Of a stretch of DNA of 64,000 bases, positions 22,987 through 33,686 are shown piece by piece. How positions within the stretch are numbered: the stretch's first letter is position 1; every line of letters starts with the position of its first letter. The position numbers and the translations under genes were made by a program. This DNA is from Anomaloglossus baeobatrachus (Eukaryota > Chordata > Amphibia > Anura > Aromobatidae): the NCBI RefSeq assembly GCF_048569485.1, contig NC_134356.1, positions 536,259,217-536,323,216 on the forward strand, written 5' to 3'. The notes under the pieces were generated by a model. It was given only the letters and a program-made list of their open reading frames with translations. It was not told the origin of the DNA and made no database searches.

Positions 22987-24069
22987 TGTGTTTCTCCTCT
23001 TAGAATAATCAGTGAGGGTATATAGCCAAACGCTAACAGTGAGGCCGTACAGAGTAAATGTATACACTATAAGCATATAAATATACAATTCGGCACCCAG
23101 GGGGACCAGCACCTAGTAACAGGTGCGGCTTACCGACCGCTCCCAGCGGTTGTGTGACCACCAGATCCCTGCCTGGGCCTCCCAGAGCTGTGGAGCTCAG
23201 TTGTCTCCCCTCTGAAGTTCTCCAGCGTCTTGTAGCAATGGCTGCCGGCGTTCAGAGAGGAGGAGGGGGCCGTGGGCGTGCCTGTAAAAGTGCGGGAATC
23301 TGGTGCCCCACGGTGCTCAGTGAGGGGGGAGGAGGATACAAAGTATGCTCCTGCCCTCAGCGCTGACGTCCAGTGCAGCGTCCCGCCCTTACCCCTGACT
23401 GGCAGGCCCGGGGGCGGGAATATGCAGCACTAGGCCGCAAAAGCCGGGGACTAAAGTTATAAGCGCGGCCGGCAAACAAGCGCGCCCAGCGCGGTAGTCC
23501 CGGCGCACTAACACACCCAGCAGCTGCTGCAGTGTCCATTACCCAGGCGCACTATGCGCCGTCCCCAAGGGGACACAGAGTACCTCAGAGTCGCAGGGCC
23601 TTGTCCCTGATGATACCCGGCTCCTGTCCAGCAGATTCCCCCAGGGGCTGCGGAGGGAGCGCGGTCCCAGCGCCTGGTGACCGGTCAGGTTCCCACTTCA
23701 CCCAGAGCCCCTAAGGGATGGGGAAGGAAAACAGCATGTGGCTCCTGCCTATGTACCCACAATGGGTACCTCAACCTTAACAGCACCGCCGACCCGAGTG
23801 GGGTGAGAAGGGAGCATGCTGGGGGCCCTGTATGGGCCCACTTTTCTTCCATCCGATATAGTCAGCAGCTGCTGCTGACTAAAATGTGGAGCTTGCGTGG
23901 ATGTGTGCCTCCTTCCACAAAGCAATAAAACTGAGGAGCCCGTGATGCACGGGAGGGTGTATAGGCAGAGGGGAGGGGTTTACACTTTTAAGTGTAATGC
24001 TTTGTGTGGCCTCCGGAGGCATAAGCTATACACCCAATTGTCTGGGTCTCCCAATGGAGCGACAAAGAA

Positions 24070-24994
24070 AGGGGGTTTGTAGGGTCCTATAAAATATGTT
24101 CAATGGGGACACTCACCTGGTTCTGGTGCTCCACATAGGTCTTTGTTGGTGCAACGGTGATATCAGTGATTGGCAGCAGCGGTCACGTAATTAGCCAAGA
24201 CATCATTACTGCAGCCAATTAAAGACCAATATGGAGCATCTGTATGCCAGGCGATTTAACAGGTGAGTAAAGCTTATTTTAGTCATTCTTTTATCATTCT
24301 CTGAAGATGAACTTTGGAATATACACTCTAAAGAGTTACTCCCTTCTGAAAACCTCATGACCTAATGCTAGGTTAGGGCCATTTCACACATTCGGCTTTT
24401 TGCTGGATTGGCGGATCTGGTGCACTCCAGTACAGTGTATACAGTACAATGGCAGCGCGGCAACTTCGGGGTCACATGCTCTGGTCACATGACAGCATGT
24501 GACTGGAGCTTGATGCGCTGCCATTGTACTGGAGTGCACCGGATCTGCCAATCCAGCAAAAAGCCGTATGTGTGAAACGGCCCTTAGTATTCCATCACTT
24601 TATAATCAGTGCGGAGTAGACTCCTAGCCCAAGCGGACCCCAAGGATGATGTGGTCACAATCCTACCTCATAGCTGCAGCTCCTTCACAGTTCCCCGAGC
24701 ACAGCAGCACTACCGACTCCTCAGCTGTGCAGGGAAGTGCGGCTGACCACATTTCACTTAAAGCACCACTCCATTTTTTTAATCTTTTTTATTTCGCAGC
24801 TGGAGTGGTGCTTTAAATGTAAGCCCCCTGCCTTATACTTACCTGCTGCCATCTTCACCTTCTATTACCCCTCTGGTCGGGCAATTTGTGACCTGCCGGC
24901 AACACCAGTGTTTCATGAAGTGCGCCAGGGGTCACAACTCAACGCAAAGAGGAGGGGAGCCAGCACTGCTTATGAGTGGCATGCAACAATGAAG
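24070..24994. other. Non-coding spacer between DIRS copies A and B, with two small foldbacks
   Basis: About 0.9 kb. It holds a 218-bp palindromic MITE (24376-24593) and a short foldback around 24755-24815 (TAAAGCACCACTCCAT and inverse ATGG/GAGTGGTGCTTTA). The rest is anonymous. Confidence 0.6.
24376..24593. mobile_element. Palindromic MITE, TSD TTA
   Basis: GGGCCATTTCACACATTCGG at the left pairs with the inverse ending TGTGTGAAACGGCCC, and GGTGCACTCCAGTACA pairs inside. Flanked by TTA at both ends (24373-24375, 24594-24596), as for PIF/Harbinger MITEs. Confidence 0.8.
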
Positions 24995-25318
24995 AAGAAG
25001 GGAATTTTGTTTACTTACCGTAAATTCCTTTTCTTCTAGCTCCAATTGGGAGACCCAGACAATTGGGTGTATAGCTACTGCCTCCGGAGGCCACACAAAG
25101 TATTACACTTAAAAGTGTAAGGCCCCTCCCCTTCTGGCTATACACCCTCCCGTGGGATCACGGGCTCCTCAGTTTTAGTGCAAAAGCAAGAAGGAGGAAA
25201 GCCAATAACAGTTTTAAAGACAAATTCAATCCGAAGAACATCGGAGAACTGAAACCGTTCAACATGAACAACATGTGTACCCGAAAAAAACAAAAATTCC
25301 TAAGAAAACAGGGCGGGT

Positions 25319-25418
25319 GCTGGGTCTCCCAATTGGAGCTAGAAGAAAAGGAATTTACGGTAAGTAAACAAAATTCCCTTCTTCTTTGTCGCTCCATTGG
25401 GAGACCCAGACAATTGGG
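25319..25418. repeat. Internal complementary region of DIRS copy B
   Basis: Same fused arrangement as in copy A: complement of the left end (TGGGTCTCCCAATTGGAGCT...) joined at CCCTTCTTCTTTGTC to the complement of the right end (GCTCCATTGGGAGACCCAGA). Confidence 0.85.
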
Positions 25419-25484
25419 ACGTCCAAAAGCAGTCCCTGGGTGGGTAAAGAATACCTCGTGATAGGGCCGTCAAACAGCCCTGTC

Positions 25485-26468
25485 CTACAGGTGGGCAATC
25501 GCCGCCTGAAGGACTTGTCTACCTAGGCTGGCGTCCGCCGAAGCGTAGGTATGCACCTGATAATGCTTGGTAAAGGTGTGCAGACTCGACCAGGTAGCCG
25601 CCTGGCACACCTGCTGAGCCGTAGCCTGGTGCCGTAATGCCCAGGACGCACCCACGGCTCTGGTAGAATGGGCCTTCAGCCCTGAAGGAACCGGAAGCCC
25701 CGCAGAACGGTAGGTTTCAAGAATTGGTTCCTTGATCCACCGAGCTAGAGTGGATTTGGAAGCTTGCGTCCCTTTACGCTGACCAGCGACAAGGACAAAG
25801 AGTGCATCCGAGCGGCGAAAGGGCGCCGTGCGGGAAATGTAGATCCTGAGTGCTCTGACCAGATCCAACAAATGCAAACCTTTCTCAAATTGATGAACTG
25901 GATGAGGACACAAGGAAGGTAATGTGACATCCTGATTGAGATGAAAGGGGGATACCACCTTAGGGAGAAACTCAGGAATCGGACGTAGAACCACCTTGTC
26001 CTGGTGAAACACCAGGAAGGGAGATTTACATGAGAGCGCAGCTAGCTCGGACACTCTCCGAAGAGACGTGATCGCTACTAGAAAGGCCACTTTCTGTGAA
26101 AGACGGGAAAGTGAAACGTCCTTCATAGGCTCGAAAGGCGGCTTCTGGAGGGCAATTAGAACCTTGTTCAGATCCCACGGCTCTAACGGCCGCTTGTAAG
26201 GAGGGACGATATGACAAACTCCTTGCAGGAACGTGCGTACCTGAGCAAGTCGTGCTAGGCGTTTCTGAAAAAATACAGATAGCGCTGAGACTTGTCCTTT
26301 AAGGGAGCTGAGCGACAAACCTTTTTCCAATCCGGATTGCAGAAAGGAAAGAAAAGTAGGCAATGCAAAAGGCCAGGGAGAAACTCCCTGAGCAGCGCAC
26401 CAAGATAAGAATATCTTCCACGTCCTGTGGTAGATCTTGGCGGAGGATGGTTTTCTAGCCTGTCTCAT
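25485..26468 (-). CDS. Tyrosine recombinase of DIRS copy B
   Basis: 327 codons ending QAAIAHL. Catalytic marks: Arg in TSLRRVSEL, His-x-x-Arg in KAHSTRAVG and Tyr in FTKHYQVH near the C-terminus. Its frame remains open upstream to 28340, giving a 951-codon frame that overlaps the entire polymerase gene in a different register. Only the last third carries recombinase motifs, so I place the functional start near the MRQARKPSSAK methionine, but expression by read-through or internal initiation cannot be excluded. Closest relatives here are the recombinases of copies A and C. Confidence 0.85.
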   Translation of the reverse strand: MRQARKPSSAKIYHRTWKIFLSWCAAQGVSPWPFALPTFLSFLQSGLEKGLSLSSLKGQVSALSVFFQKRLARLAQVRTFLQGVCHIVPPYKRPLEPWDLNKVLIALQKPPFEPMKDVSLSRLSQKVAFLVAITSLRRVSELAALSCKSPFLVFHQDKVVLRPIPEFLPKVVSPFHLNQDVTLPSLCPHPVHQFEKGLHLLDLVRALRIYISRTAPFRRSDALFVLVAGQRKGTQASKSTLARWIKEPILETYRSAGLPVPSGLKAHSTRAVGASWALRHQATAQQVCQAATWSSLHTFTKHYQVHTYASADASLGRQVLQAAIAHL

Positions 26469-26503
26469 GGTGGTAATAACCCCTCGAGATAATCCTGAAG
26501 ATG

Positions 26504-28636
26504 CTAGGATCCAGGACTCAATGGCCACACAGTCAGGTTCAGGGCCGCAGAATTCAGGTGGAAAAACGGCCCTTGAGATAGCAAGTCTGGTCGTTCTGGT
26601 AGTGCCCATGGTTGGCCTACCGTGAGGTGCCACAGATCTGGGTACCACGATCTCCTCGGCCAGTCTGGAGCGACGAGGATGGCGCGACGGCAGTCGGCCC
26701 TGATCTTGCGCAGCACTCTGGGCAACAATGCCAGAGGCGGGAACACGTAAGGTAGCCGGAATTGCGACCAATCTTGAACTAAGGCGTCTGCCGCCAAAGC
26801 TCGGTGATCGTGAGACCGTGCCATGAAAGCCGGGACCTTGATGTTGTGCCGTGACGCCATCAGGTCGACGTCCGGCATCCCCCAGCGGCGACAGATCTCC
26901 TGAAACACGTCCGGGTGAAGGGACCATTCCCCTGCGTCCATACCCTGGCGACTGAGGAAGTCTGCTTCCCAGTTTTCCACGCCTGGGATGTGAACTGCGG
27001 ATATGGTGGAAGCCGTGTCTTCCACCCACGTTAGAATCCGTCGGACTTCCTGGAAGGCTTGCCGACTGCGTGTTCCACCTTGGTGGTTGATGTATGCTAC
27101 CGCTGTGGAGTTGTCCGACTGAATTCGGATCTGCTTGCCTTCCAGCCACTGCTGGAAGGCTTGTAGGGCAAGATACACTGCTCTGATTTCTAGAACATTG
27201 ATCTGAAGAGTGGACTCTTCCTGAGTCCACATCCCTTGAGCCCTGTGGTGGCAAAACACTGCTCCCCACCCTGAGAGACTCGCGTCTGTCGTGACTACCT
27301 CCCAGGATGGAGGTAGAAAGGACTTTCCTTTCGACAAAGCGGTGGGAAGAAGCCACCACCGAAGAGAATCCTTGGCCGCCTGAGAAAGGGAGACGTTCCT
27401 GTCGAGGGACGTCGACTTCCCGTCCCATTGGCGGAGAATGTCCCATTGTAGTGGACGGAGATGAAACTGCGCGAAAGGGACTGCCTCCATTGCAGCTACC
27501 ATCTTCCCCAAGAAGTGCATGAGGCGTCTCAAGGGGTGCGACTGGCCCTGAAGGAGAGATTGCACCCCTGTCTGTAGTGAACGCTGTTTGTCCAGCGGAA
27601 GCTTCACTATCGCTGAGAGAGTATGAAACTCCATGCCAAGATATGTTAGCGATTGGGTCGGAGTTAGATTTGACTTTGAAAAGTTGATAATCCACCCGAA
27701 ACTCTGGAGAGTCTCCAGCGCAACATTCAGGCTGTGTTGGCATGCCTCTTGAGAGGGTGCCTTGACCAGTAGATCGTCCAAATACGGGATCACAGAGTGA
27801 CCTTGAGAGTGCAGGACTGCTACTACTGCTGCCATGACCTTGGTGAAGACACGTGGGGCTGTCGCCAGCCCGAAAGGCAGAGCTACGAACTGAAGGTATT
27901 CGTCTCCTATAACAAAGCGTAGGAAACGCTGGTGCTCTGGAGCAATCGGCACGTGGAGATAAGCATCCTTGATGTCTATTGATGCTAGAAAATCTCCTTG
28001 AGACATTGAGGTGATGACGGAGCGAAGGGATTCCATTCGGAACCGCCTGGTTTTTACGTGCTTGTTGAGCAGTTTTAGATCCAGAACGGGACGGAATGAC
28101 CCGTCCTTTTTTGGCACCACAAACAAGTTGGAGTAAAAACCGTGACCTTGTTCCTGAAGAGGAACGGGGGTCACCACTCTTTCCGCTTTTAGAGTGGACA
28201 CCGCTAGCCGCAGAGCTTCGGCTCGGTCGGGAGATGGATAAGTTCTGAAGAAGCTTGTTGGAGGACGAGAGCTGAACTCTATCCTGTACCCGTGAGACAG
28301 AATGTCTCTCACCCAACGGTCTGAGACCTGTGGCAGCCAAATGTCGCCAAAGCGGGAGAGCCTGCCACCGACCGAGGATGCGGAGAGAGGAGGCCGAAAG
28401 TCATGAGGAAGCCGCCTTGGTAGCGGGTCTTCCGGCTGTCTTTTTTGGGCGTGACTGAGTCCGCCAAGAATCTGCGCTCCTCTGATCCTTTTGAGTCCTT
28501 TTGGACGAGGAGAATTGGGACCTGCCTGAGCCTCGAAAGGACCGAAACCCCGACTGTCCTCTCCTCTGTTGGGGTTTGTTTTGTCTGGGCTGAGGTAAGG
28601 AAGAATCTTTACCCTTGGAGTGCTTAATGATTTCAT
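26504..28636 (-). CDS. Reverse transcriptase / RNase H of DIRS copy B
   Basis: 710 codons. The reverse transcriptase spans roughly residues 150-330: KKDGSFRPVLDLKLLNKHV, DFLASIDIKDAYLHVPI (catalytic Asp), LPFGLATAPRVFTK, and the YLDD box near residue 286. RNase H follows at about 430-560 with TTDASLSGWGAVF, LEIRAVYLAL and IQSDNSTAVAYI. After it comes the conserved DIRS C-terminal region (WGMPDVDLMASRHN...RLPYVFPPLALL), which is labelled methyltransferase-like in some families; I see no decisive methyltransferase motif. The frame overlaps gag at its 5' end and is overlapped by the recombinase register along its length. Confidence 0.88.
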   Translation of the reverse strand: MKSLSTPRVKILPYLSPDKTNPNRGEDSRGFGPFEAQAGPNSPRPKGLKRIRGAQILGGLSHAQKRQPEDPLPRRLPHDFRPPLSASSVGGRLSRFGDIWLPQVSDRWVRDILSHGYRIEFSSRPPTSFFRTYPSPDRAEALRLAVSTLKAERVVTPVPLQEQGHGFYSNLFVVPKKDGSFRPVLDLKLLNKHVKTRRFRMESLRSVITSMSQGDFLASIDIKDAYLHVPIAPEHQRFLRFVIGDEYLQFVALPFGLATAPRVFTKVMAAVVAVLHSQGHSVIPYLDDLLVKAPSQEACQHSLNVALETLQSFGWIINFSKSNLTPTQSLTYLGMEFHTLSAIVKLPLDKQRSLQTGVQSLLQGQSHPLRRLMHFLGKMVAAMEAVPFAQFHLRPLQWDILRQWDGKSTSLDRNVSLSQAAKDSLRWWLLPTALSKGKSFLPPSWEVVTTDASLSGWGAVFCHHRAQGMWTQEESTLQINVLEIRAVYLALQAFQQWLEGKQIRIQSDNSTAVAYINHQGGTRSRQAFQEVRRILTWVEDTASTISAVHIPGVENWEADFLSRQGMDAGEWSLHPDVFQEICRRWGMPDVDLMASRHNIKVPAFMARSHDHRALAADALVQDWSQFRLPYVFPPLALLPRVLRKIRADCRRAILVAPDWPRRSWYPDLWHLTVGQPWALPERPDLLSQGPFFHLNSAALNLTVWPLSPGS

Positions 28637-29891
28637 CTAAGCGCTCTCCAAACAGTCGGTCACGAGAAAATGGCAAACTGGTTAAACACTTCTTGGAAGC
28701 AGAATCTGCCTTCCATTCTCTTAACCACAAGGCTCTGCGTAAAACTACGGAGTTGGCGGACGCCACTGCCGTACGGCTCGTAGAGTCTAGGACAGCATTA
28801 ATCGCGTAAGACGCAAATGCAGACATTTGAGATGTCAATGGTGCCACCTGCGGAGCAGATGTACGTGTGACCGTGTCAATCTGTGCAAGACCAGCTGAAA
28901 TAGCTTGGAGTGCCCATACGGCTGCGAATGCTGGAGCAAACGACGCGCCAATAGCCTCATAGATGGATTTCAACCAGAGCTCCATCTGCCTGTCAGTGGC
29001 ATCTTTAAGTGCTGCCCCATCTTCCACTGCAACTAAGGATCTAGCTGCAAGCCTGGAGATTGGAGGATCCACCTTGGGACACTGGGTCCAGCCCTTGACC
29101 ACGTCCGGGGGAAAAGGATAACGTGTGTCCTTAAGCCGTTTGGAAAAACGCTTATCCGGATAAGCGTGGTGTTTCTGGATTGCCTCTCTAAAGTCAGAGT
29201 GGTCCAGAAAAACACTTAATTTACGTTTGGGATACCTGAAATGGAATTTCTCCTGCTGTGAAGCTGTCTCCTCCACAGGAAGAGCAGGTGGAGAAATGTC
29301 CAGCATTTTATTGATGGACGCTATAAGATTATTCACTATGGCGTCACCATCAGGAGTATCCAAATTGAGAGCGGTCTCAGGATCAGAATCCTGATCAGCT
29401 ACCTCCGCCTCATCATACAGAGAGTCGTCCTGCTGGGACCCTGACCAGTGTGATGAAGTCGAGGGCTGCTCATAGCGAGCTCGCTTAGGCTGTCTGGGAC
29501 TGTCGTCCGTGTCAGAGCCATCACCCTGGGATGCAAGAGACGCCCCCGGATCCCGGGGCTGTTCCAACTGAGGGGGACCAGGGAGCAATGAGTTAACAGT
29601 GTCCATGGTCTGAGTTACTGGTCTGGACTGCAATGTTTCAAGAATTTTAGTCATAGTCACAGACAATCTGTCGGCAAAGACTGCAAACTCCGTCCCTGTC
29701 ACCTGGACAGTGTTCACAGGAGGTTCTGCCTGGGTCACCTCCAGCAGAGGCCCCGGCCGAGCAAGTGCCACAGGGGCCGAGCACTGCACACAGTGGGGGT
29801 CAGTGGAACCTGCCGGTAGAACAGCCCCACATGCGGTACAAGCAGCATAAAAAGCCTGTGCCTTGGCACCTTTGCTTTTTGCGGTCGACAT
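28401..29891 (-). CDS. Gag-like protein of DIRS copy B
   Basis: 496 codons starting MSTAKSKGAKAQAFYAAC. An N-terminal CTACGAV...HCVQC pattern suggests a small zinc-binding knot. An acidic, serine-rich stretch (SDTDDSPRQPKRARYEQPS), a conserved middle (KDTRYPFPPDVVKGWTQCPK; AIGASFAPAFAAVWALQAIS) and a basic glutamine/serine-rich tail follow. The same layout in all four copies supports this as the element's structural protein. Confidence 0.82.
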   Translation of the reverse strand: MSTAKSKGAKAQAFYAACTACGAVLPAGSTDPHCVQCSAPVALARPGPLLEVTQAEPPVNTVQVTGTEFAVFADRLSVTMTKILETLQSRPVTQTMDTVNSLLPGPPQLEQPRDPGASLASQGDGSDTDDSPRQPKRARYEQPSTSSHWSGSQQDDSLYDEAEVADQDSDPETALNLDTPDGDAIVNNLIASINKMLDISPPALPVEETASQQEKFHFRYPKRKLSVFLDHSDFREAIQKHHAYPDKRFSKRLKDTRYPFPPDVVKGWTQCPKVDPPISRLAARSLVAVEDGAALKDATDRQMELWLKSIYEAIGASFAPAFAAVWALQAISAGLAQIDTVTRTSAPQVAPLTSQMSAFASYAINAVLDSTSRTAVASANSVVLRRALWLREWKADSASKKCLTSLPFSRDRLFGERLDEIIKHSKGKDSSLPQPRQNKPQQRRGQSGFRSFRGSGRSQFSSSKRTQKDQRSADSWRTQSRPKKTAGRPATKAASS

Positions 29892-31644
29892 GCTGTTGTG
29901 TCCTCTGAGTAATCTAGGAGGGTATATAGCAGAGAATCACTAGTGATCGTACAGTGCAATGTATAGCTGCAAGCACAAAAAACAAATATACACTTCGGCA
30001 CCAGTGGGGGTCAGCCCTTGAGGGCAGCTTACCGCCCGCTGAAAAGCGGGTGTGTGGGCACCAGAATCCCGTGTTTGGGTCTCCCAGTCTCCTCTCTCCA
30101 GCTCGGACTGCACACAGGAATGGCTGCCGGCGTCCTGTGAAGAGGGGTGGACCGTGGGCGTGCCTCAAACAAAAGTGCGGGAAACTGGCGTCCCACTGTG
30201 CCCAGTGTGAGGGCTGGAGTATGTAAAGCAGACTCCAGCCCTCTGTGCTGACATTCTGCACAGCGTCCCGCCCCTCCCCTGACTGGCAGGCCTGGGGGCG
30301 GGAACGAAGCGAAACTAGGCCGCAAAAGCCGGGGACTCGAGTAATAAGCGCGGCCGTCATATATGCACGGCCAGCGCGGAAGTCCCCGGCGCACCACAAA
30401 TCCCAGCCGCGCCGCAGCGCTAAAAACTGACCACCGTGGCCACGCAGCAGTTTCAAACACATGTCCCCTCTCAGCAGAGCTGTAGATAGGAATGGCACCA
30501 GCGCGCAGCGCTGTTGTCCCCGGCGCACTAACACACCCAGCAATGCTGCGGTGTGCGCGCGATATGCACGGGGACACAGAGTACCTTGATGTAGCAGGGC
30601 CTGTCCCTGACGATACTCAGCTCCATATCCAGCAGATTCCCAGGGGCTGTGGATGGAGCACGGTCTCAGTGCCTGGAGACCGGTAAAATCCCACTTCACC
30701 CAGAGCCCGCAGGGGGATGGGGAAGGATGCAGCATGTGGGCGCCAGCCTCTGTACCCGCAATGGGTACCTCAACCTTAACAAACACCGCCGACAAATAGT
30801 GGGGTGAGAAGGGAGCATGCTGGGGGCCCTAGTATGGGCCCTCTTTTCTTCCATCCGACATAGTCAGCAGCTGCTGCTGACTAAACAGTGGAGCTATGCA
30901 TGTATGTGTGCCTCCTTCGCACAAAGCATGAAAACTGAGGAGCCCGTGATCCCACGGGAGGGTGTATAGCCAGAAGGGGAGGGGCCTTACACTTTTAAGT
31001 GTAATACTTTGTGTGGCCTCCGGAGGCAGTAGCTATACACCCAATTGTCTGGGTCTCCCAATGGAGCGACAAAGAAAGATCTGGATAAGATGTCAGAATG
31101 GGCAGACACTTGGCAAATGAGATTTAATGTTGATAAATGTAAAGTAGTGCACCTAGGACAGAGTAATCCTATAACTGCGTATACATTAAGTGGAAGTAAA
31201 CTCGGGACTACAGAACAGGAGAAGGACTTGGGTATTCTCATTACAAATAAGCTGAGCAGCAGCACTCAATGTCAAGCAGCAGCTGCTAAAGCAAACAAGA
31301 TTCTAGGGTGTATAAAAAGAGAGATTAGATCCCGCGATCCCAACGTATTGTTACTAGTGATGAGCGAGTATGCTTGTTACTACTCGGTACTCGCACGAGT
31401 ATCACTGTACTCGGGCAACTCGGCGGGTACCGAGTAATTTCGCGATACTCGTGCTGTACTCGTGGTCTTCATCCCTGCATGTTGGCGCTCTTTTGAGAGC
31501 CAGCCCTCATGCAGGGATTGGCTGGCAGACCACTGCAATGCCACAGCCCTGTTAGTTGTGGAATTGCAGTGATTGGCCGGCCCGCACAGCGTAACCGAGC
31601 CTTTATACCGGCCGGCGCGCTGTGCTCTGCACACAGCCATCTCC

Positions 31645-33254
31645 TATTCCCTGCTTTCCCCGCCCACAGGCGCCTATGATTGGTTGCAGTGAGACACACC
31701 CCCACGCTGAGTGACAGGTGTCTCACTGCACCCAATCACAGCAGCCGGTGGGCGTGTCTATACTGTGCAGTAAAATAAATAAATAAATAAATAAATAATT
31801 AAAAAAACGGTGTGCGGTTCCCCCCAATTTTAATACCAGCCAGATAAAGCCATACAGCTGAAGGCTGGTATTCTCAGGATGGGGAGCCCCACGTTATGGG
31901 GAGCCCCCCAGCCTAACAATATCAGTCAGCAGCCGCCCAGAATTGCCGCATACATTAGATGCGACAGTTCTGGGGCTGTACCCGGCTCTTCCCGATTTAC
32001 CCTAGTGCGTTGGCAAATCGGGGTAATAAGGAGTTAATGGCAGCCCATAGCTGCCACTAAATCCTAGCTTAATCATGTCAGGCGTCTCCCCGAGATACCG
32101 TCCATGATTAATCTGTAAATTACAGTTAAAAAACACACACACCCGAAAAATCCTTTATTAGAAATAAAAAACAATAACAAAGTCCCTCATCACCAATTTA
32201 TTAACCCCGACAAAGCCTCCATGTCCGGCGTACTCCACAGTCCTCCAGCGTCGCGTCCAGCTCTGCTGCATGCAGGTGACAGGAGCTGCAGAATACACCG
32301 CCGCTCCTGTCAGCTTCACACAGCAACTGAGGTGAGTAGCGCGATCAGCTGCTGTCAGTCAGGTAACTCACGGCCACCGCTGGATCCAGCGGTGGCCGCG
32401 ATTAACCTCAGTGACAGCTAAGCTGATCGCTATACTCACCTCAGTTGCTGCATGGAGCTGACCGGTGCGGCGGTGAGTAGCGCGAACAGCTGAGCTGTCA
32501 CTGAGGTTACCTGCGGCCACCGCTGCATCCACCGCTGGATCCAGGTAACCTCAGTGACAGCTCAGCTGATCGCGCGGCTGTCTTCAGTTGCTGTGTGAAG
32601 CTGACAGGAGCGGCTGTGTATTCTGCAGCTCCTGTCACCTCCATGCAGCAGAGCTGGATGCGACGCTGGAGGACTGTGGAGTACGCCGGACATGGAGGGT
32701 TTGTCGGGGTTAATAAATTGGTGATGAGGGACTTTGTTAGTGTTTTTTATTTCTAATAAAGGATTTTTCGGGTGTGTGTGTTTTTTAACTGTAATTTACA
32801 GATTAATCATGGAAGGAATCTCGGGGAGACGCCTGACATGATTAATCTAGGATTTAGTGGCAGCTATGGGCTGCCATTAACTCCTTATTACCCCGATTTG
32901 CCAACGCACCAGGGCAGATCGGGAAGAGCCGGGTACAGCCCCAGAACTGTCGCATCTAATGTATGCGGCAATTCTGGGCGGCTGCTGACTGATATTGTTA
33001 GGCTGGGGGGCTCCCCATAACGTGGGGCTCCCCATCCTGAGAATACCAGCCTTCAGCTGTATGGCTTTATCTGGCTGGTATTAAAATTGGGGGGACCGCA
33101 CGCTGTTTTTTTTAATTATTTATTTTACTGCACAGTATAGACACGCCCACCGGCTGCTGTGATTGGGTGCAGTGAGACACCTGTCACTCAGCGTGGGGGT
33201 GTGTCTCACTGCAACCAATCATAGGCGCCGAAAAGCAGGAAAGCAGGGAATACG
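31645..33254. repeat. Large inverted repeat (arms about 0.67 kb)
   Basis: The left arm (about 31645-32330) and right arm (about 32590-33254) pair over landmarks such as GGCTGGTATTCTCAGGATGG, GCAATTCTGGGCGGCTGC, CCCCGATTTGCC and AACTGTAATTTACAG. The loop (32330-32590) contains smaller hairpins built on GGTGGCCGC and TCAGTGACAGCT. No coding frame. Forms part of the hAT-like element. Confidence 0.85.
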
Positions 33255-33686
33255 AGATTGTTTAATGAGCGGCCGGCTTTTTCAAAAGAGGAAAAGCCGC
33301 CGGAGTTTAGTGAACAGCTGTGCAGCGCCGCGGCAGTGATCGGGGAACGGTAAGTATGAGAGAGGGGGGAGACTGACCGACAGACTGTGAGAGGGGGACA
33401 GACAAGACAGAGAGAGACCGACAGAGCGAGACCGACCGACGGGAGATAGAATGAAAAAAAAAATGACCGACCGCTAGTAAAAAGGACAAACGTGCGTTTT
33501 GGACATCGGAGTGCCACACAATGTTTTACGTAAAATCTTTCATGTATTAATCTCAAAAAGTAACATACACCAGCTCTATCTCACTATTGGGTATGTGCCC
33601 TTAACATTTCCGCCATGAAAATTCATTTTGGTGTCATTTTGGAAGGTTTTCTGGTGAGTCCGTAAAAATGGCGTAAAACTCGGACA

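Larger units (their letters stand above)
18068..24069 (-). mobile_element. DIRS-type tyrosine-recombinase retrotransposon, copy A (fossil, broken)
   Basis: About 6.0 kb on the - strand. Parts from 5' to 3': 5' inverted terminal repeat and GC-rich leader (24069-22987), gag-like frame (22986-21484), overlapping reverse transcriptase/RNase H region (about 21734-19590), tyrosine recombinase (19552-18569), internal complementary region (18401-18501) and 3' inverted terminal repeat (about 18235-18068). The ends are inverse copies around GGGAGACCCAGACAATTGGG. The internal region repeats both outer ends fused in complement, the hallmark of the DIRS group. The polymerase region has a few breaks; gag and recombinase frames are open. 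Probably young, given close similarity to copy B. Confidence 0.9.
24995..31076 (-). mobile_element. DIRS-type tyrosine-recombinase retrotransposon, copy B (fossil, looks whole)
   Basis: About 6.1 kb on the - strand, with all family parts in order: 5' inverted terminal repeat and GC-rich leader (31076-29892), gag-like frame (29891-28401), polymerase frame (28636-26504), recombinase (26468-25485), internal complementary region (25319-25418) and 3' inverted terminal repeat (about 25180-24995). All three frames are open and no break was noticed, so this is probably the youngest copy here. The outer ends carry matching inverse sequence around TATACACC...CCTCCGGAGGC. No target duplication is evident, as usual for DIRS. 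The right edge touches a CR1 fragment. Confidence 0.92.

Noticed and set aside
29914-30795. 293-codon frame in the leader of DIRS copy B
   Set aside because: GC-rich leader without the gag marks, not conserved as protein in copies A, C and D; likely a chance frame.
31045-31437. 130-codon + frame starting MSGSPNGATKKDLDKMSEW
   Set aside because: Starts in the DIRS end and runs through CR1 into the hAT-like element; a chance fusion across insertion borders.
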